A stretch of DNA of 64,000 bases from Anaerolineae bacterium (GTDB lineage: Bacteria; Chloroflexota; Anaerolineae; Aggregatilineales; Phototrophicaceae): positions 1 through 64,000 of the forward strand of contig JALHNT010000020.1 in the NCBI GenBank assembly GCA_022843385.1, written 5' to 3'. This document shows, piece by piece, positions 24,549 to 32,272 of the stretch (positions within the stretch are counted from its first letter, which is position 1; the number at the start of each line of letters is the position of its first letter). The translations under genes were made by a program, and so were the position numbers. A model generated the notes under the pieces. The model saw nothing but the letters and a program-made list of their open reading frames with translations, was not told the origin of the DNA and searched no databases.

Positions 24549-24903
24549 TTTGTGGCGGCGGCGGCGGCACTGGCGGCAGGCGATTTGTGGCAGTGCTGCC
24601 AATGGGTTTCCCCACCTGATGACCCACACGGGCGTACTCTATTGCACTTCTATGAGAAGAATACACCGGCTTGTGTGCTTATGGGTGAACTTTTGGTAAA
24701 CCTTTTGTTCTATGCGCGAGCCGCCTGATGCTAACCATTTTACGCGAGCAGTGAGGCGTTGACCGTTGCTGAAGGGTTGGAGAACGGTATGGAAAACTGA
24801 GGCTCACGGGAGCGAAAATTGCGCGGATGGTCATACCCATCATCCGACAGGGCTGCGGTATACTCAGGCGATGTCAACCGCTGAGTCTGCCGAGGTGCTG
24901 CCG

Positions 24904-25593
24904 ATGTCTGCCCGCGAAACCATTCTGAACAAGTTACGCACTGCCAAACAACCCTTCCCGGATGCGCCGCCCCGTCCGCGCCAGTACCGCCGGGTGGCGC
25001 AGGTTGAGGATACCGACCGCGAAGCCCTGATCCAGCGGTTCAGCTTTGAGATGGAACGGCTGCTGGGTGAGGTGTTTGTGGTCGATGATGACGAAGCGGT
25101 GTGCGACAAGGTGATCGAACTGCTCAAGAGCCATCAGGCCAGCGACATCATCGCCTGGGATTTCCAGCACATTCCGGTCAAGGCGCTGGAGTCCGCCATC
25201 CGCCAGTCCGGGGTGAACATCCACCATCCAGAGACGCACGATGAGTTCCGCGAGGAGACCCTGGAGACGATCCGCCATGCCCAGGTGGGGCTGACAGGGG
25301 CGGATCAGGCCATCGCTGCTACCGGTACGCTGGTCTTCAGCACCGCACCGGGCAAGGGGCGCATCCCAACGGTGCTGGCTCCGGCGCATATCGTTGTCAT
25401 CACCGCCGATCAGCTCGTCCCGCAGCTCGAAGACTGGGTTGCCAAACAGCGCGAAACCGACCTGTCGCTGATGCGCGAGCATGGCAACATCTGCTTCGTG
25501 AGCGGCCCCAGCCGAACGGGCGATATTGAGATGCAAATGATATTGGGCGTGCATGGGCCAGGAAAGGTTCAAGTGGTTATTAAGAGATCGTAG
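24904..25593 (+). CDS. lutC: LutC-like LUD-domain protein
   Basis: LUD-domain (DUF162) protein of 229 aa, the third component of the LutABC lactate-oxidation complex; it has no cysteine cluster of its own. The typical ending includes QVGLTGADQAIAATGTLVFSTAPGKGR, HIVVITADQLVPQLEDW and FVSGPSRTGDIEMQMILGVHGPGKVQVV, which is the family signature. I chose the ATG at 24904 because GAGG lies eight bases upstream; an in-frame ATG at 24871 follows a -10-like TATACT by only 6 bp, which would make a leaderless start. lutB is 8 kb away on the other strand, and lutA is not in the window. Confidence 0.88.
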   Translation: MSARETILNKLRTAKQPFPDAPPRPRQYRRVAQVEDTDREALIQRFSFEMERLLGEVFVVDDDEAVCDKVIELLKSHQASDIIAWDFQHIPVKALESAIRQSGVNIHHPETHDEFREETLETIRHAQVGLTGADQAIAATGTLVFSTAPGKGRIPTVLAPAHIVVITADQLVPQLEDWVAKQRETDLSLMREHGNICFVSGPSRTGDIEMQMILGVHGPGKVQVVIKRS

Positions 25594-25631
25594 TGATCTA
25601 TAGTGCGGTATTTCAGCAAGGAAAACAACGC

Positions 25632-26876
25632 ATGGCTTACACCCTGATTCGCAATGGCACCCTGATCGATGGCAACGGCGGCAAACCGATCCCGAATGCG
25701 GCAATGCTGATCGAGGACAACCACATCCGCAGCGTCGGCGCGTTCAGCGAAATGCGCCTGCCGGATGTGACCTTCAGCGAGATTGATGCCAAAGGGGGAT
25801 TCATCCTGCCGGGGCTGATCGACACTCATGTGCATATGATGTTCGAGGACATCAACATTCCGCGCATGATGCAGACGCCGTTTTCGCTGAATTTCTACAA
25901 GGCGATTGACCATATGCGGCGGACGGTTGATGCCGGCATCACGACGGTGCGCGACGCCGGTGGCACTGATATGGGCGTCAAGCAGGCGGTGGAACAGGGG
26001 TATGTGGTCGGCCCGCGAATGCAGATCAGCATCACCGTGCTGGGGATCACCGGCGGTCACACCGATGGCTGGATGCTGTCCGGCGCGAGGCTCGATCTGT
26101 TCCCGGAGTATCCGGGCAATCCCAGCGGCATCTGCGATGGGGTCGAAGAAGTGCGAAAGAAGGTGCGCGAAGTGCTGCGGGCTGGCGCTGAGGTGGTCAA
26201 AATCTGCTCGACCGGCGGCGTCCTCAGCCCGACCGATCACCCGGAATTCACCCAGTTCTCGCCGGAAGAACTGGCGGTCATCGTCCAGGAAGCACAGTAC
26301 CGGCGTGGCATCAAGGTGATGGCACACGCGCAGGGGGCGGAGGGCATCAAGAACGCGGTGCGGGCCGGCATCCACTCGATTGAACACGGCATCTTCCTTG
26401 ATGACGAGGCGTTGGAACTGATGCTAAAACACGGGACTTATCTGGTGCCGACGCTGCTGGCACCGGTGGCGGTGGTTGAGATTGCCGAGGCCAAAGGGAC
26501 GATGCCGGAATATGGCGTGCGTAAAGCCAAAGAGGTGATCGAGATTCACCGCGACAGCATCGCCCGCGCCCACAAAGCCGGGGTGACGATTGCGATGGGG
26601 ACGGATGCCGGGGTGATGCCACACGGCACCAACCTGCGCGAACTGGGGCTGATGACCGGCATCGGGATGTCGCCGATGGAGGTGATCGTCGCCACTACGC
26701 GCACCGCCGCCATGTGTCTGGGCTGGCAGGATCGGGTTGGCACGCTGGAGGCAGGCAAGCTGGCCGATGTGGTCATCAGCCGTGCTGACCCGCTGGCGAA
26801 CATCCGGGCATTGGAAGATACCCGCAACATCGCGCTGGTGATGAAGGATGGTAAGGTGTTGAAGGACATCCGGTGA
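25632..26876 (+). CDS. Metal-dependent amidohydrolase (imidazolonepropionase-like)
   Basis: TIM-barrel amidohydrolase of 414 aa. Metal-ligand motifs are in order: DTHVHMMFED (HxH), a lysine in VVKICSTGGV that is carboxylated in binuclear members, MAHAQG and HSIEHGIF (His ligands), and GTDAGVMPHG (catalytic Asp). The sequence opens with a small beta-sandwich (LIRNGTLIDGNGG) and closes with LGWQDRVGTLEAGKLADVVI, both standard. Related enzymes are peptidases (Xaa-Arg/Lys dipeptidase) or organophosphate hydrolases; the substrate is not readable. Its last four bases are GTGA, overlapping the GTG start of the next gene. A copy of its last 12 codons is found again at 27640-27678. Confidence 0.88.
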   Translation: MAYTLIRNGTLIDGNGGKPIPNAAMLIEDNHIRSVGAFSEMRLPDVTFSEIDAKGGFILPGLIDTHVHMMFEDINIPRMMQTPFSLNFYKAIDHMRRTVDAGITTVRDAGGTDMGVKQAVEQGYVVGPRMQISITVLGITGGHTDGWMLSGARLDLFPEYPGNPSGICDGVEEVRKKVREVLRAGAEVVKICSTGGVLSPTDHPEFTQFSPEELAVIVQEAQYRRGIKVMAHAQGAEGIKNAVRAGIHSIEHGIFLDDEALELMLKHGTYLVPTLLAPVAVVEIAEAKGTMPEYGVRKAKEVIEIHRDSIARAHKAGVTIAMGTDAGVMPHGTNLRELGLMTGIGMSPMEVIVATTRTAAMCLGWQDRVGTLEAGKLADVVISRADPLANIRALEDTRNIALVMKDGKVLKDIR

Positions 26877-27632
26877 ACCCGATTGATCTGAATGATTATG
26901 TAGTCGGTGGATACTTCGTGGCGAAGCACGCTACGAAAGGCTTCGGGGGATCGCCACTGCTGCCAGAGCGTGTTCTCAGCATATCAAAGTGTTTTGGCAA
27001 GCTGCTGCAAACCATTAGCACAGAACCACCCCAGAAGGCTCGGTTGGACGCCGCAGAATTTGGTATCCGTGAGTCGGACTATGATGAATACCGGGACTGG
27101 GTAGGCGAGCATGTTCAGGGTATTTTTAGTGAGTTTCAAAATCTCGAAGAGGGGCGACAGACTATTCTGCGCTGGGTGCCAAAGGATTATCCGGTTCTAC
27201 TGGTGGCGGCTGGACTGCATCGCGAGATGATTGTCGAGTTTCTGACCTATAAGCCTTATCCTGATGTACACCCAAACTATGAGGTGTTTCATGCACCATT
27301 GTATGATGAAGACCAACGACGAATTCTGGCAGGGCATCGAGTCAATGATCGAGAGCTGCTGCCAGAGGGCGGCATACCACTGGGCTATGAGGTGCTGAGT
27401 CTAACTTTTGGTGATCTTGGGCACTCCTGGCTGTGTTATGGAGTACATGATGTCATGCACAAACTTCATGGTATCCGCCCTAATCAGCACGGATTGATTG
27501 ATACTTATGCCGAAGCCAAACAAGTGTATGAATGGATTGCTGAAGATAAGATGCAGGGGACACGCGCTGAACCTTTCCCTTTCTATCCCTGGCTGATTGT
27601 CCAGTATCCCGTGAATCGAGGGTCATGATTGG
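26839..27632 (+). repeat. Tandem duplication, copy 1
   Basis: Unit of about 800 bp running from the tail of the amidohydrolase gene through the first unknown gene to an ATGATT. The same order recurs 802 bp downstream (27641-28430), where the final ATGATT is the start of the acyl-CoA dehydrogenase. Ends are near-identical, the middle has diverged. Confidence 0.85.
26873..27628 (+). CDS. Unknown protein, tandem paralogue A
   Basis: 251-aa soluble acidic protein with no recognised domain, signal peptide or TM helix. It begins MNPIDLN and ends with a block (TYAEAKQVYEWIAEDK, then PWLIVQYPVNRGS) nearly identical to the next gene. Other shared blocks are LLVAAGLHRE(M/L), EFLTYKPYPD.HPNY, LAGH.VNDR..LPEGG. 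The GTG start overlaps the amidohydrolase stop (GTGA) and an AAGGA lies six bases upstream, within the amidohydrolase coding sequence. Cotranscribed with amidohydrolase and acyl-CoA dehydrogenase. The function is unknown. Confidence 0.75.
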   Translation: MNPIDLNDYVVGGYFVAKHATKGFGGSPLLPERVLSISKCFGKLLQTISTEPPQKARLDAAEFGIRESDYDEYRDWVGEHVQGIFSEFQNLEEGRQTILRWVPKDYPVLLVAAGLHREMIVEFLTYKPYPDVHPNYEVFHAPLYDEDQRRILAGHRVNDRELLPEGGIPLGYEVLSLTFGDLGHSWLCYGVHDVMHKLHGIRPNQHGLIDTYAEAKQVYEWIAEDKMQGTRAEPFPFYPWLIVQYPVNRGS

Positions 27633-27640
27633 GCCGGCCA

Positions 27641-28430
27641 TGATGAAGGATGGCAAAGTGTTGAAGGACATCCGGTGAACCCGATTGATCTGAATGAGTA
27701 TGTGTGGGGCGGCTTTTTTGTAGCCACTTACGCCGCTGATGGTTGGTGGAAATCGCCACTGGTGCCAGAGCGCATCATCAGCCTCTCACGCCATATTGGT
27801 CGTGTTCTGCCGGTTACCTGGGGATGGGAGCCGGATAAGAATCGGGTTGAGTTAAGACGATTTGGCATCCGTGAATACCAGTATCAGGATTTTCATCAAT
27901 GGGCGGTCACCTGTGACGCTGACCTGTTTGGCTATTATGATCTGGACGAAACCCAGGAGATGATCCGGCGGTTCATACCGAAAGACTGGGCTGTTTTGCT
28001 GCTGGCGGCGGGACTGCATCGTGAATTAGTTGACGAGTTTCTAACTTACAAGCCTTATCCGGATGAACATCCGAACTATATCGTGTGGAGTTCGCCCGAT
28101 CATGATGAACGGCAACGTCAATTTCTGGCAGGGCATGTTGTCAATGATCGGGATCCGCTGCCGGAGGGGGGAGTAACCTTAGGTTACGAGATTTTGAGTT
28201 ACGAGATGGGATTGGAGCATTCCTGGCTGAGTTCCGGACTGCTGGAAGTTATGCTTGAGCAGTTTAACATACGGCCTAACTCGTATGGGCTGATTGACAG
28301 CTACGCCGAAGCCAAACAAGTGTATGAGTGGATTGCTGAGGATAAGATGCAGGGGACACGGGCTGAACCCGAACCGTATTATCCCTGGCTGATTGTCCAG
28401 TATCCAGTGAATCGAGGATCATGATTACTC
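27641..28430 (+). repeat. Tandem duplication, copy 2
   Basis: Second copy of the ~800-bp unit. It opens with a 12-codon fossil of the amidohydrolase 3' end (ATG..KDGKVLKDIR then TGA at 27676-27678), which supplies the ribosome-binding AAGGA for the second paralogue. Confidence 0.85.
27675..28424 (+). CDS. Unknown protein, tandem paralogue B
   Basis: 249-aa paralogue of the preceding gene, lined up over its whole length. The first seven residues and the last ~35 residues are almost identical, while the central ~190 residues are only about half identical by eye. Trp-rich near the N-terminus (GWWKSP, TWGWEPD). GTG start, GTGA overlap with a residual amidohydrolase stop. Its stop overlaps the acyl-CoA dehydrogenase ATG (ATGA), so translation is coupled on both sides. 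No function can be assigned. Confidence 0.75.
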   Translation: MNPIDLNEYVWGGFFVATYAADGWWKSPLVPERIISLSRHIGRVLPVTWGWEPDKNRVELRRFGIREYQYQDFHQWAVTCDADLFGYYDLDETQEMIRRFIPKDWAVLLLAAGLHRELVDEFLTYKPYPDEHPNYIVWSSPDHDERQRQFLAGHVVNDRDPLPEGGVTLGYEILSYEMGLEHSWLSSGLLEVMLEQFNIRPNSYGLIDSYAEAKQVYEWIAEDKMQGTRAEPEPYYPWLIVQYPVNRGS

Positions 28431-29548
28431 CAGATATTCTGACTATCGCCCGCGAACTCGCTGCTGACTGCGCTACCCGCGCTGAAGAAGCGGATCGGCT
28501 GGCAAATCTGCCAGCGGAAGATGTGGCCGGGCTGAAAGACTCCGGTTACCTGAAGATGAGCATCCCGCAGGAATACGGCGGCTTCGGGCTGTCGCTGCGG
28601 GAGTGTGTGGCGGCGCAGCTTGAACTGGCGCAGGGCAGCGCCTCGACGGCGATGGTGGCCGGGATGCACCTGCACCTGTTCGGCAACGTCAGCGAGAATC
28701 GCCCCTGGATGAGCGAAGCGGCCTATGAACGCTGGTTCACGGCTGGTGCGAATCAGGGGTTATTCAACACCGTCGCCAGCGAGCCGGCGCTGGGCAGTCC
28801 ATCACGCGGGGCAATCTTTGAGACTCGGGCGGTGCGTGGCGCGGGTGGGTGGGTCATCAACGGGCATAAAACCTGGTCCACTGGCGGGCGGCATCTGACG
28901 CATGTGCTGGTGCGGCTGGATGTCGAGGGCGAACCGGGCGTGATCGTCGTGCCGATGGATACGCCGGGGGTGGAATGGGCGGAGACCTGGGGCGAGGATG
29001 CGCTCAGTCTGCGCGCCACCGACAGCCATGACCTGTATCTGAAGGATGTGGTGGTGCCAGAGGATTATCTGGTGGAACGGGGCAAGCGCGATGGTCAGAA
29101 TGCCTGGTTCCCGCTGATTATGGCCTCGGTCTATCTGGGGGCGGCGATGGCGGCCCGAAGCGCAGTGGTGCGTTTTGCGCTGGAGCGGGTGCCGACAGCG
29201 CTGGGCAAACCCATCGCCACGCTGCCCAAGATTCAACGGCAGATCGGCGAGATCGATGTCATGCTGCAAGCGGCGCGGGCGCTGCTGCTGGAAGTGGCGG
29301 ATGAGTGGCGGGGGAGTTCCAACCGCGTCAGCGTATATCCACGCATCGCGGCGGCTAAACATCTGTCGACCGAGACGGCCAATCAGGTGACGGATAAGGC
29401 GCTGCAAATTGCGGGCGGCACCAGCCTGACGCGCGATCTGCCGCTGGAGCGTTATTTCCGCGATACCCGCGCCGGTCTGATGCAGCCGCCTTCGGGCGAC
29501 ACGGCGCTGGAGATTGTCGGGCGCGGGGCGCTGGAGCGGGGTGGGTAG
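28421..29548 (+). CDS. Acyl-CoA dehydrogenase family protein
   Basis: FAD-dependent acyl-CoA dehydrogenase-fold enzyme of 375 aa. N-terminal helical domain with the SIPQEYGGFGLSLRE segment, middle beta domain with TVASEPALGSPSRG, then GGWVINGHKTWSTGG, and C-terminal helical domain with LQIAGGTSLTRDLPLERYFRDTRAGL. It lacks the most typical Glu-containing catalytic loop of short-chain dehydrogenases, so monooxygenase-like (DszC/HpaH) members remain possible. It closes a four-gene operon with the amidohydrolase and the tandem unknown genes. The start overlaps the preceding stop by 4 bp. Confidence 0.85.
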   Translation: MITPDILTIARELAADCATRAEEADRLANLPAEDVAGLKDSGYLKMSIPQEYGGFGLSLRECVAAQLELAQGSASTAMVAGMHLHLFGNVSENRPWMSEAAYERWFTAGANQGLFNTVASEPALGSPSRGAIFETRAVRGAGGWVINGHKTWSTGGRHLTHVLVRLDVEGEPGVIVVPMDTPGVEWAETWGEDALSLRATDSHDLYLKDVVVPEDYLVERGKRDGQNAWFPLIMASVYLGAAMAARSAVVRFALERVPTALGKPIATLPKIQRQIGEIDVMLQAARALLLEVADEWRGSSNRVSVYPRIAAAKHLSTETANQVTDKALQIAGGTSLTRDLPLERYFRDTRAGLMQPPSGDTALEIVGRGALERGG

Positions 29549-29580
29549 TTGTTAGTTGTTAGTTCATAGTTATTAGTTCG
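29546..29580 (+). repeat. Heptamer block, TAGTTNN family (5 units)
   Basis: TAGTTGT, TAGTTGT, TAGTTCA, TAGTTAT, TAGTTCG in perfect 7-bp register. The first unit's TAG is the stop codon of the acyl-CoA dehydrogenase. Same family as 23973-24008. Confidence 0.85.
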
Positions 29581-29649
29581 GCATTTGTTGTGGTCGAGGC
29601 CGAAGCAAGAGCAGCCACATGGGCTGCCCTTACTCGTGAGAGTTATCGT

Positions 29650-30264
29650 TTAGAACCAGCCGCGGCGCTGGAAACGTTCTTCTGTCCAGGGATCGCCATT
29701 GTTGTGATAGCCGCCCTGCTCCCAGAAGCCGGGCTTATCCACCGGGCTGAATTCCAAGGCGCGCAGGAACTTGGCGCTCTTCCAGAAATACAGCTTTGGC
29801 ACCAGCGTCCGCACCGGCGCACCGTGATCGGGTTCGAGCAGCTTGCCGTCGTATTTGTAGGCCAGCAGCACATCGTCGTCCATCATGGCGGCGAGTGGGG
29901 TGTTGGTGGTGTAGCCGTAATCGCAGTGGGCGATGACATACTGGGCGCTGGGTTTGACGCCGAACAGCTTGATGAAATCGCGGAACAGCACGCCTTCCCA
30001 ATCGGTGTCGAATTTGCTCCAGCGGGTGACACAATGAATATCGACCCTGATGGTGGTGGTAGGCAGTTTGAGGAATTCATCCCACGACCAGCGCATCTCT
30101 TTTTCGACATCGCCGAACACACGCAAATCCCAGGTGGCCGGGTCGAATGGCGGATTAGGGCCATAGGTCAATACCGGGAACTTCTGCGTGAGGGACTGCC
30201 CCGGCGGCAACCGACCCTCGCTCTTGACTTGTTCTTCCTGTTTGCGGCGTCTCAGAAAATCCAC
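29650..30264 (-). CDS. Sulfite-oxidase-like molybdopterin protein
   Basis: Molybdopterin-dependent oxidoreductase domain protein of 204 aa. The core SUOX fold is visible: WDLRVFGDVEKEMRWSWDEFLKLP, then IHCVTRWSKFDTDWEGV, where the Cys is the expected Mo ligand, YGYTTNTPL, and HGAPVRTLVPKLYFWKSAKFL, the cofactor-binding Arg/Lys region. There is no signal peptide and no C-terminal dimerisation domain, so it belongs to the short, cytosolic YedY-like/sulfite-oxidase-like group of unknown substrate. GTG start at 30264 with an AAGGA ten bases upstream. Confidence 0.87.
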   Translation of the reverse strand: MDFLRRRKQEEQVKSEGRLPPGQSLTQKFPVLTYGPNPPFDPATWDLRVFGDVEKEMRWSWDEFLKLPTTTIRVDIHCVTRWSKFDTDWEGVLFRDFIKLFGVKPSAQYVIAHCDYGYTTNTPLAAMMDDDVLLAYKYDGKLLEPDHGAPVRTLVPKLYFWKSAKFLRALEFSPVDKPGFWEQGGYHNNGDPWTEERFQRRGWF

Positions 30265-30380
30265 GACAGCACCATCCTTGGGGAACCAGCAGCGACACGC
30301 GCTGCGTCATAACAGACTGATGACGATCAGTCCATTATAACGCAGGGATGTTACAGTCCAGCAAGAATTCGATGAGAAGA

Positions 30381-30815
30381 CTAGAGGAAGGGGTTGGTGA
30401 GCAGTTCTACCTGAATGGTGAACAGCCCCAGTTGAATTTCGTCGCCATGACGAAGCGGATAACTCTGCTTGGCTTTCAGTCGTTCGCCGTTGAGCTTGGT
30501 GCCGTTGGCGCTGGCATTGTCCATGATGACAACGCGGTCATCTTCCAGCTTAATGAAACAATGCTCTCGTGAGACGCCCCTGTCAGAACCGCCGAACGCC
30601 CCCAGATCAATATCAGGATAATAGCCACTCTCACGATGGGCGCGGCCGATCACCATCACACCTGAAAGATCAAAAATCATCTGCACCTGATGTTCAACCA
30701 GGCGCAGCGCAATCCGCCAGGGGCGGGGCATCCCTAAATCAATTGACCGAATTTCAGGTTCGGCCACCGCAGCCAGGTCATCATCTTGACCAAGTCTTCG
30801 CGTTTCACCGCTCAT
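30381..30815 (-). CDS. FHA-domain protein
   Basis: Phosphothreonine-binding forkhead-associated protein of 144 aa. After a ~45-residue N-terminal segment, the FHA domain shows VIGRAHRESG (phosphopeptide-contact Arg), GVSREHCFI (conserved Ser-Arg-x-His), and MDNASANGTKLNGERL (Asn). FHA proteins are usually read-outs of Ser/Thr kinase signalling; no kinase is in the window. The strong GGAGGA eight bases before the ATG at 30813-30815 fixes the start; the frame remains open up to 30941. An insertion sequence sits ~136 bp upstream in the promoter region. Confidence 0.9.
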   Translation of the reverse strand: MSGETRRLGQDDDLAAVAEPEIRSIDLGMPRPWRIALRLVEHQVQMIFDLSGVMVIGRAHRESGYYPDIDLGAFGGSDRGVSREHCFIKLEDDRVVIMDNASANGTKLNGERLKAKQSYPLRHGDEIQLGLFTIQVELLTNPFL

Positions 30816-30951
30816 ATGCTGCTTCCTCCGAGCGTTTACTGGACGACATAGTCTAATCGTACAACACTCACCCCATAATAGTCTACCGGAAAGCATTGTG
30901 ATTTGCGAAACCCGCGTCAATTTTCTCGCAAGGATCAGCAAAGCAAATACC

Positions 30952-32169
30952 TAGGGGAAACGCATATCAAATCTCAATGGAGGATAATGGCAAGAAAAAG
31001 GACTTGCCATGTTGCCACAAACGAGTCTGTTTGAGTATCTGGGAGAGTTGGAAGACCCGCGCATTGAAAAGAATCAAGATCATCCGTTTATCAATGTGTT
31101 GGTGATCTCCATTTTAGCGGTGATCTGCGGAGCCGACAGTTTCACTGAGATTGAACGCTATGGGATCGCCAAAACCGACTGGTTGAAGGGCTTCTTGGAT
31201 TTAAGGCATGGCATACCCTCTCATGATACGTTTAGACGGGTCTTTTGCATGATGGATGAGGAAGCCTTCCAACGGATGTTTCTGGAATGGACCCAAAGCC
31301 TGTGTGAAGCCAGTGAGGGCGGAATAATCGCTCTGGACGGCAAGAAGTTGCGTGGCAGCGAAGAAAAAACCACCAAACGACCGGGAATTTGGATGGTGAG
31401 TGCCTGGACAAGCGAGAATCGACTGGTTCTCGGTCAACAAAAAGTCGAGGCGAAATCCAATGAAATCAGAGCTATTCCAGAATTATTGGCGCGTCTGGAC
31501 ATTACCGGATGTGTGGTGACGGTGGATGCTCTCAACACCCAAACCAATCTGGCGGAGAGCATCGTGCAGGCGAATGCCGATTACATTTTTGCCGTTAAGG
31601 GCAATCATGGCACTGTGTATGAAGACTTGCAACTACTCTTTGACGGTTTTGAGCAAGACCACTATCAAGACGTTATCTATGAGACGGCTACCCAGGTCTC
31701 GCAAGCACATGGACGCCATGAAACTCGTCACCTGACCCTGGTCACACAACCCGAATATCGCAACTATCTGCGGCGGGCTGCTGTCTGGAAAGACCTTCAT
31801 ACTTTGGTGAAGTTGGTTACTACCCGCACAACGTTTCAAAAAACGGAAGTCTCTACTCGCTACTTCATCAGCAGTTGGCAGGCTTCGGCTCACAACTTCC
31901 TTAAGGCTATTCGGGATCATTGGCAGATTGAGAACGGTCTGCACTGGGTTTTGGATATCGCTTTCCATGAAGATGCTTCGCGTATTCGTAAAGACCATGC
32001 TCCCCAGAATATGGCTGTCTTGCGCCATATCGCACTCAACCTCTTGAAACACACCCCGCCTCACCGTCTTGGCATTGCTGCCAAGCGTAAAATGGCTGGT
32101 TGGGATGATTTCTATCTCTTGCATGTTCTTTGCTCATCTACCATTGAGACTTGATATGCGTTTGCCCTA
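30952..32169 (+). mobile_element. ISAs1-family insertion sequence, intact
   Basis: 1218-bp element carrying one transposase. Terminal inverted repeats of about 29 bp: left 30952-30980 and right 32141-32169 (reverse complement) differ by two bases within TAGGG(G/C)AAACGCATAT and its extension. It is flanked by a perfect 10-bp target duplication AGCAAATACC at 30942-30951 and 32170-32179. The matched repeats and duplication indicate a fairly recent insertion. Confidence 0.93.
31009..32154 (+). CDS. ISAs1-family transposase
   Basis: DDE transposase of 381 aa, full length with no frameshift. N-terminal DDE_Tnp_1-associated domain (LFEYLGELEDPRIEKNQDHPFINVLVISILAVICGADSF split by short gaps). Catalytic residues occur as ALDGKKLRGS, VVTVDALNTQ, FAVKGNHGT and a late ENGLHWVLDIAFHEDASRIR segment holding the Glu. 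A Shine-Dalgarno AAGGAC is upstream of the ATG at 31009. It occupies nearly the whole element. Codon use and base composition are more AT-rich than the flanking genes, consistent with acquisition. Confidence 0.93.
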   Translation: MLPQTSLFEYLGELEDPRIEKNQDHPFINVLVISILAVICGADSFTEIERYGIAKTDWLKGFLDLRHGIPSHDTFRRVFCMMDEEAFQRMFLEWTQSLCEASEGGIIALDGKKLRGSEEKTTKRPGIWMVSAWTSENRLVLGQQKVEAKSNEIRAIPELLARLDITGCVVTVDALNTQTNLAESIVQANADYIFAVKGNHGTVYEDLQLLFDGFEQDHYQDVIYETATQVSQAHGRHETRHLTLVTQPEYRNYLRRAAVWKDLHTLVKLVTTRTTFQKTEVSTRYFISSWQASAHNFLKAIRDHWQIENGLHWVLDIAFHEDASRIRKDHAPQNMAVLRHIALNLLKHTPPHRLGIAAKRKMAGWDDFYLLHVLCSSTIET

Positions 32170-32204
32170 AGCAAATACCTTTCATCATACAAATCAAAAT
32201 TGGT

Positions 32205-32210
32205 TATAAT
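32205..32210 (+). promoter_or_regulatory. -10 element of the hybrid kinase gene
   Basis: TATAAT 62 bp before the start codon. The -35 region at 17-bp spacing falls at 32182-32187, immediately beyond the IS target duplication, so the insertion ends just upstream of this core promoter. Confidence 0.55.
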
Positions 32211-32272
32211 GAAGATCGGTGCGACTATTCTCCGATAATTAGCGTAAGAGTTCATCTGGAAACGGAATCTGA

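Larger units (their letters stand above)
23966..24858. other. Long non-coding interval with short periodic repeats
   Basis: About 900 bp between aspartate kinase and lutC without a convincing gene. It contains six separate blocks of short tandem repeats (listed individually), mostly with a 7-bp or 9-bp period. An 8-bp dyad ACCACCGC/GCGGTGGT (24120-24127 with 24144-24151) and a GGC-repeat stretch (24554-24579) are also present. Open frames in it (for example 24343-24699) have no start site or recognisable product. Confidence 0.7.

Noticed and set aside
24343..24699. 118-codon open frame in the repeat-bearing interval
   Set aside because: It runs through repeat blocks, has no ribosome site and an unconvincing Arg/Ser-rich translation.
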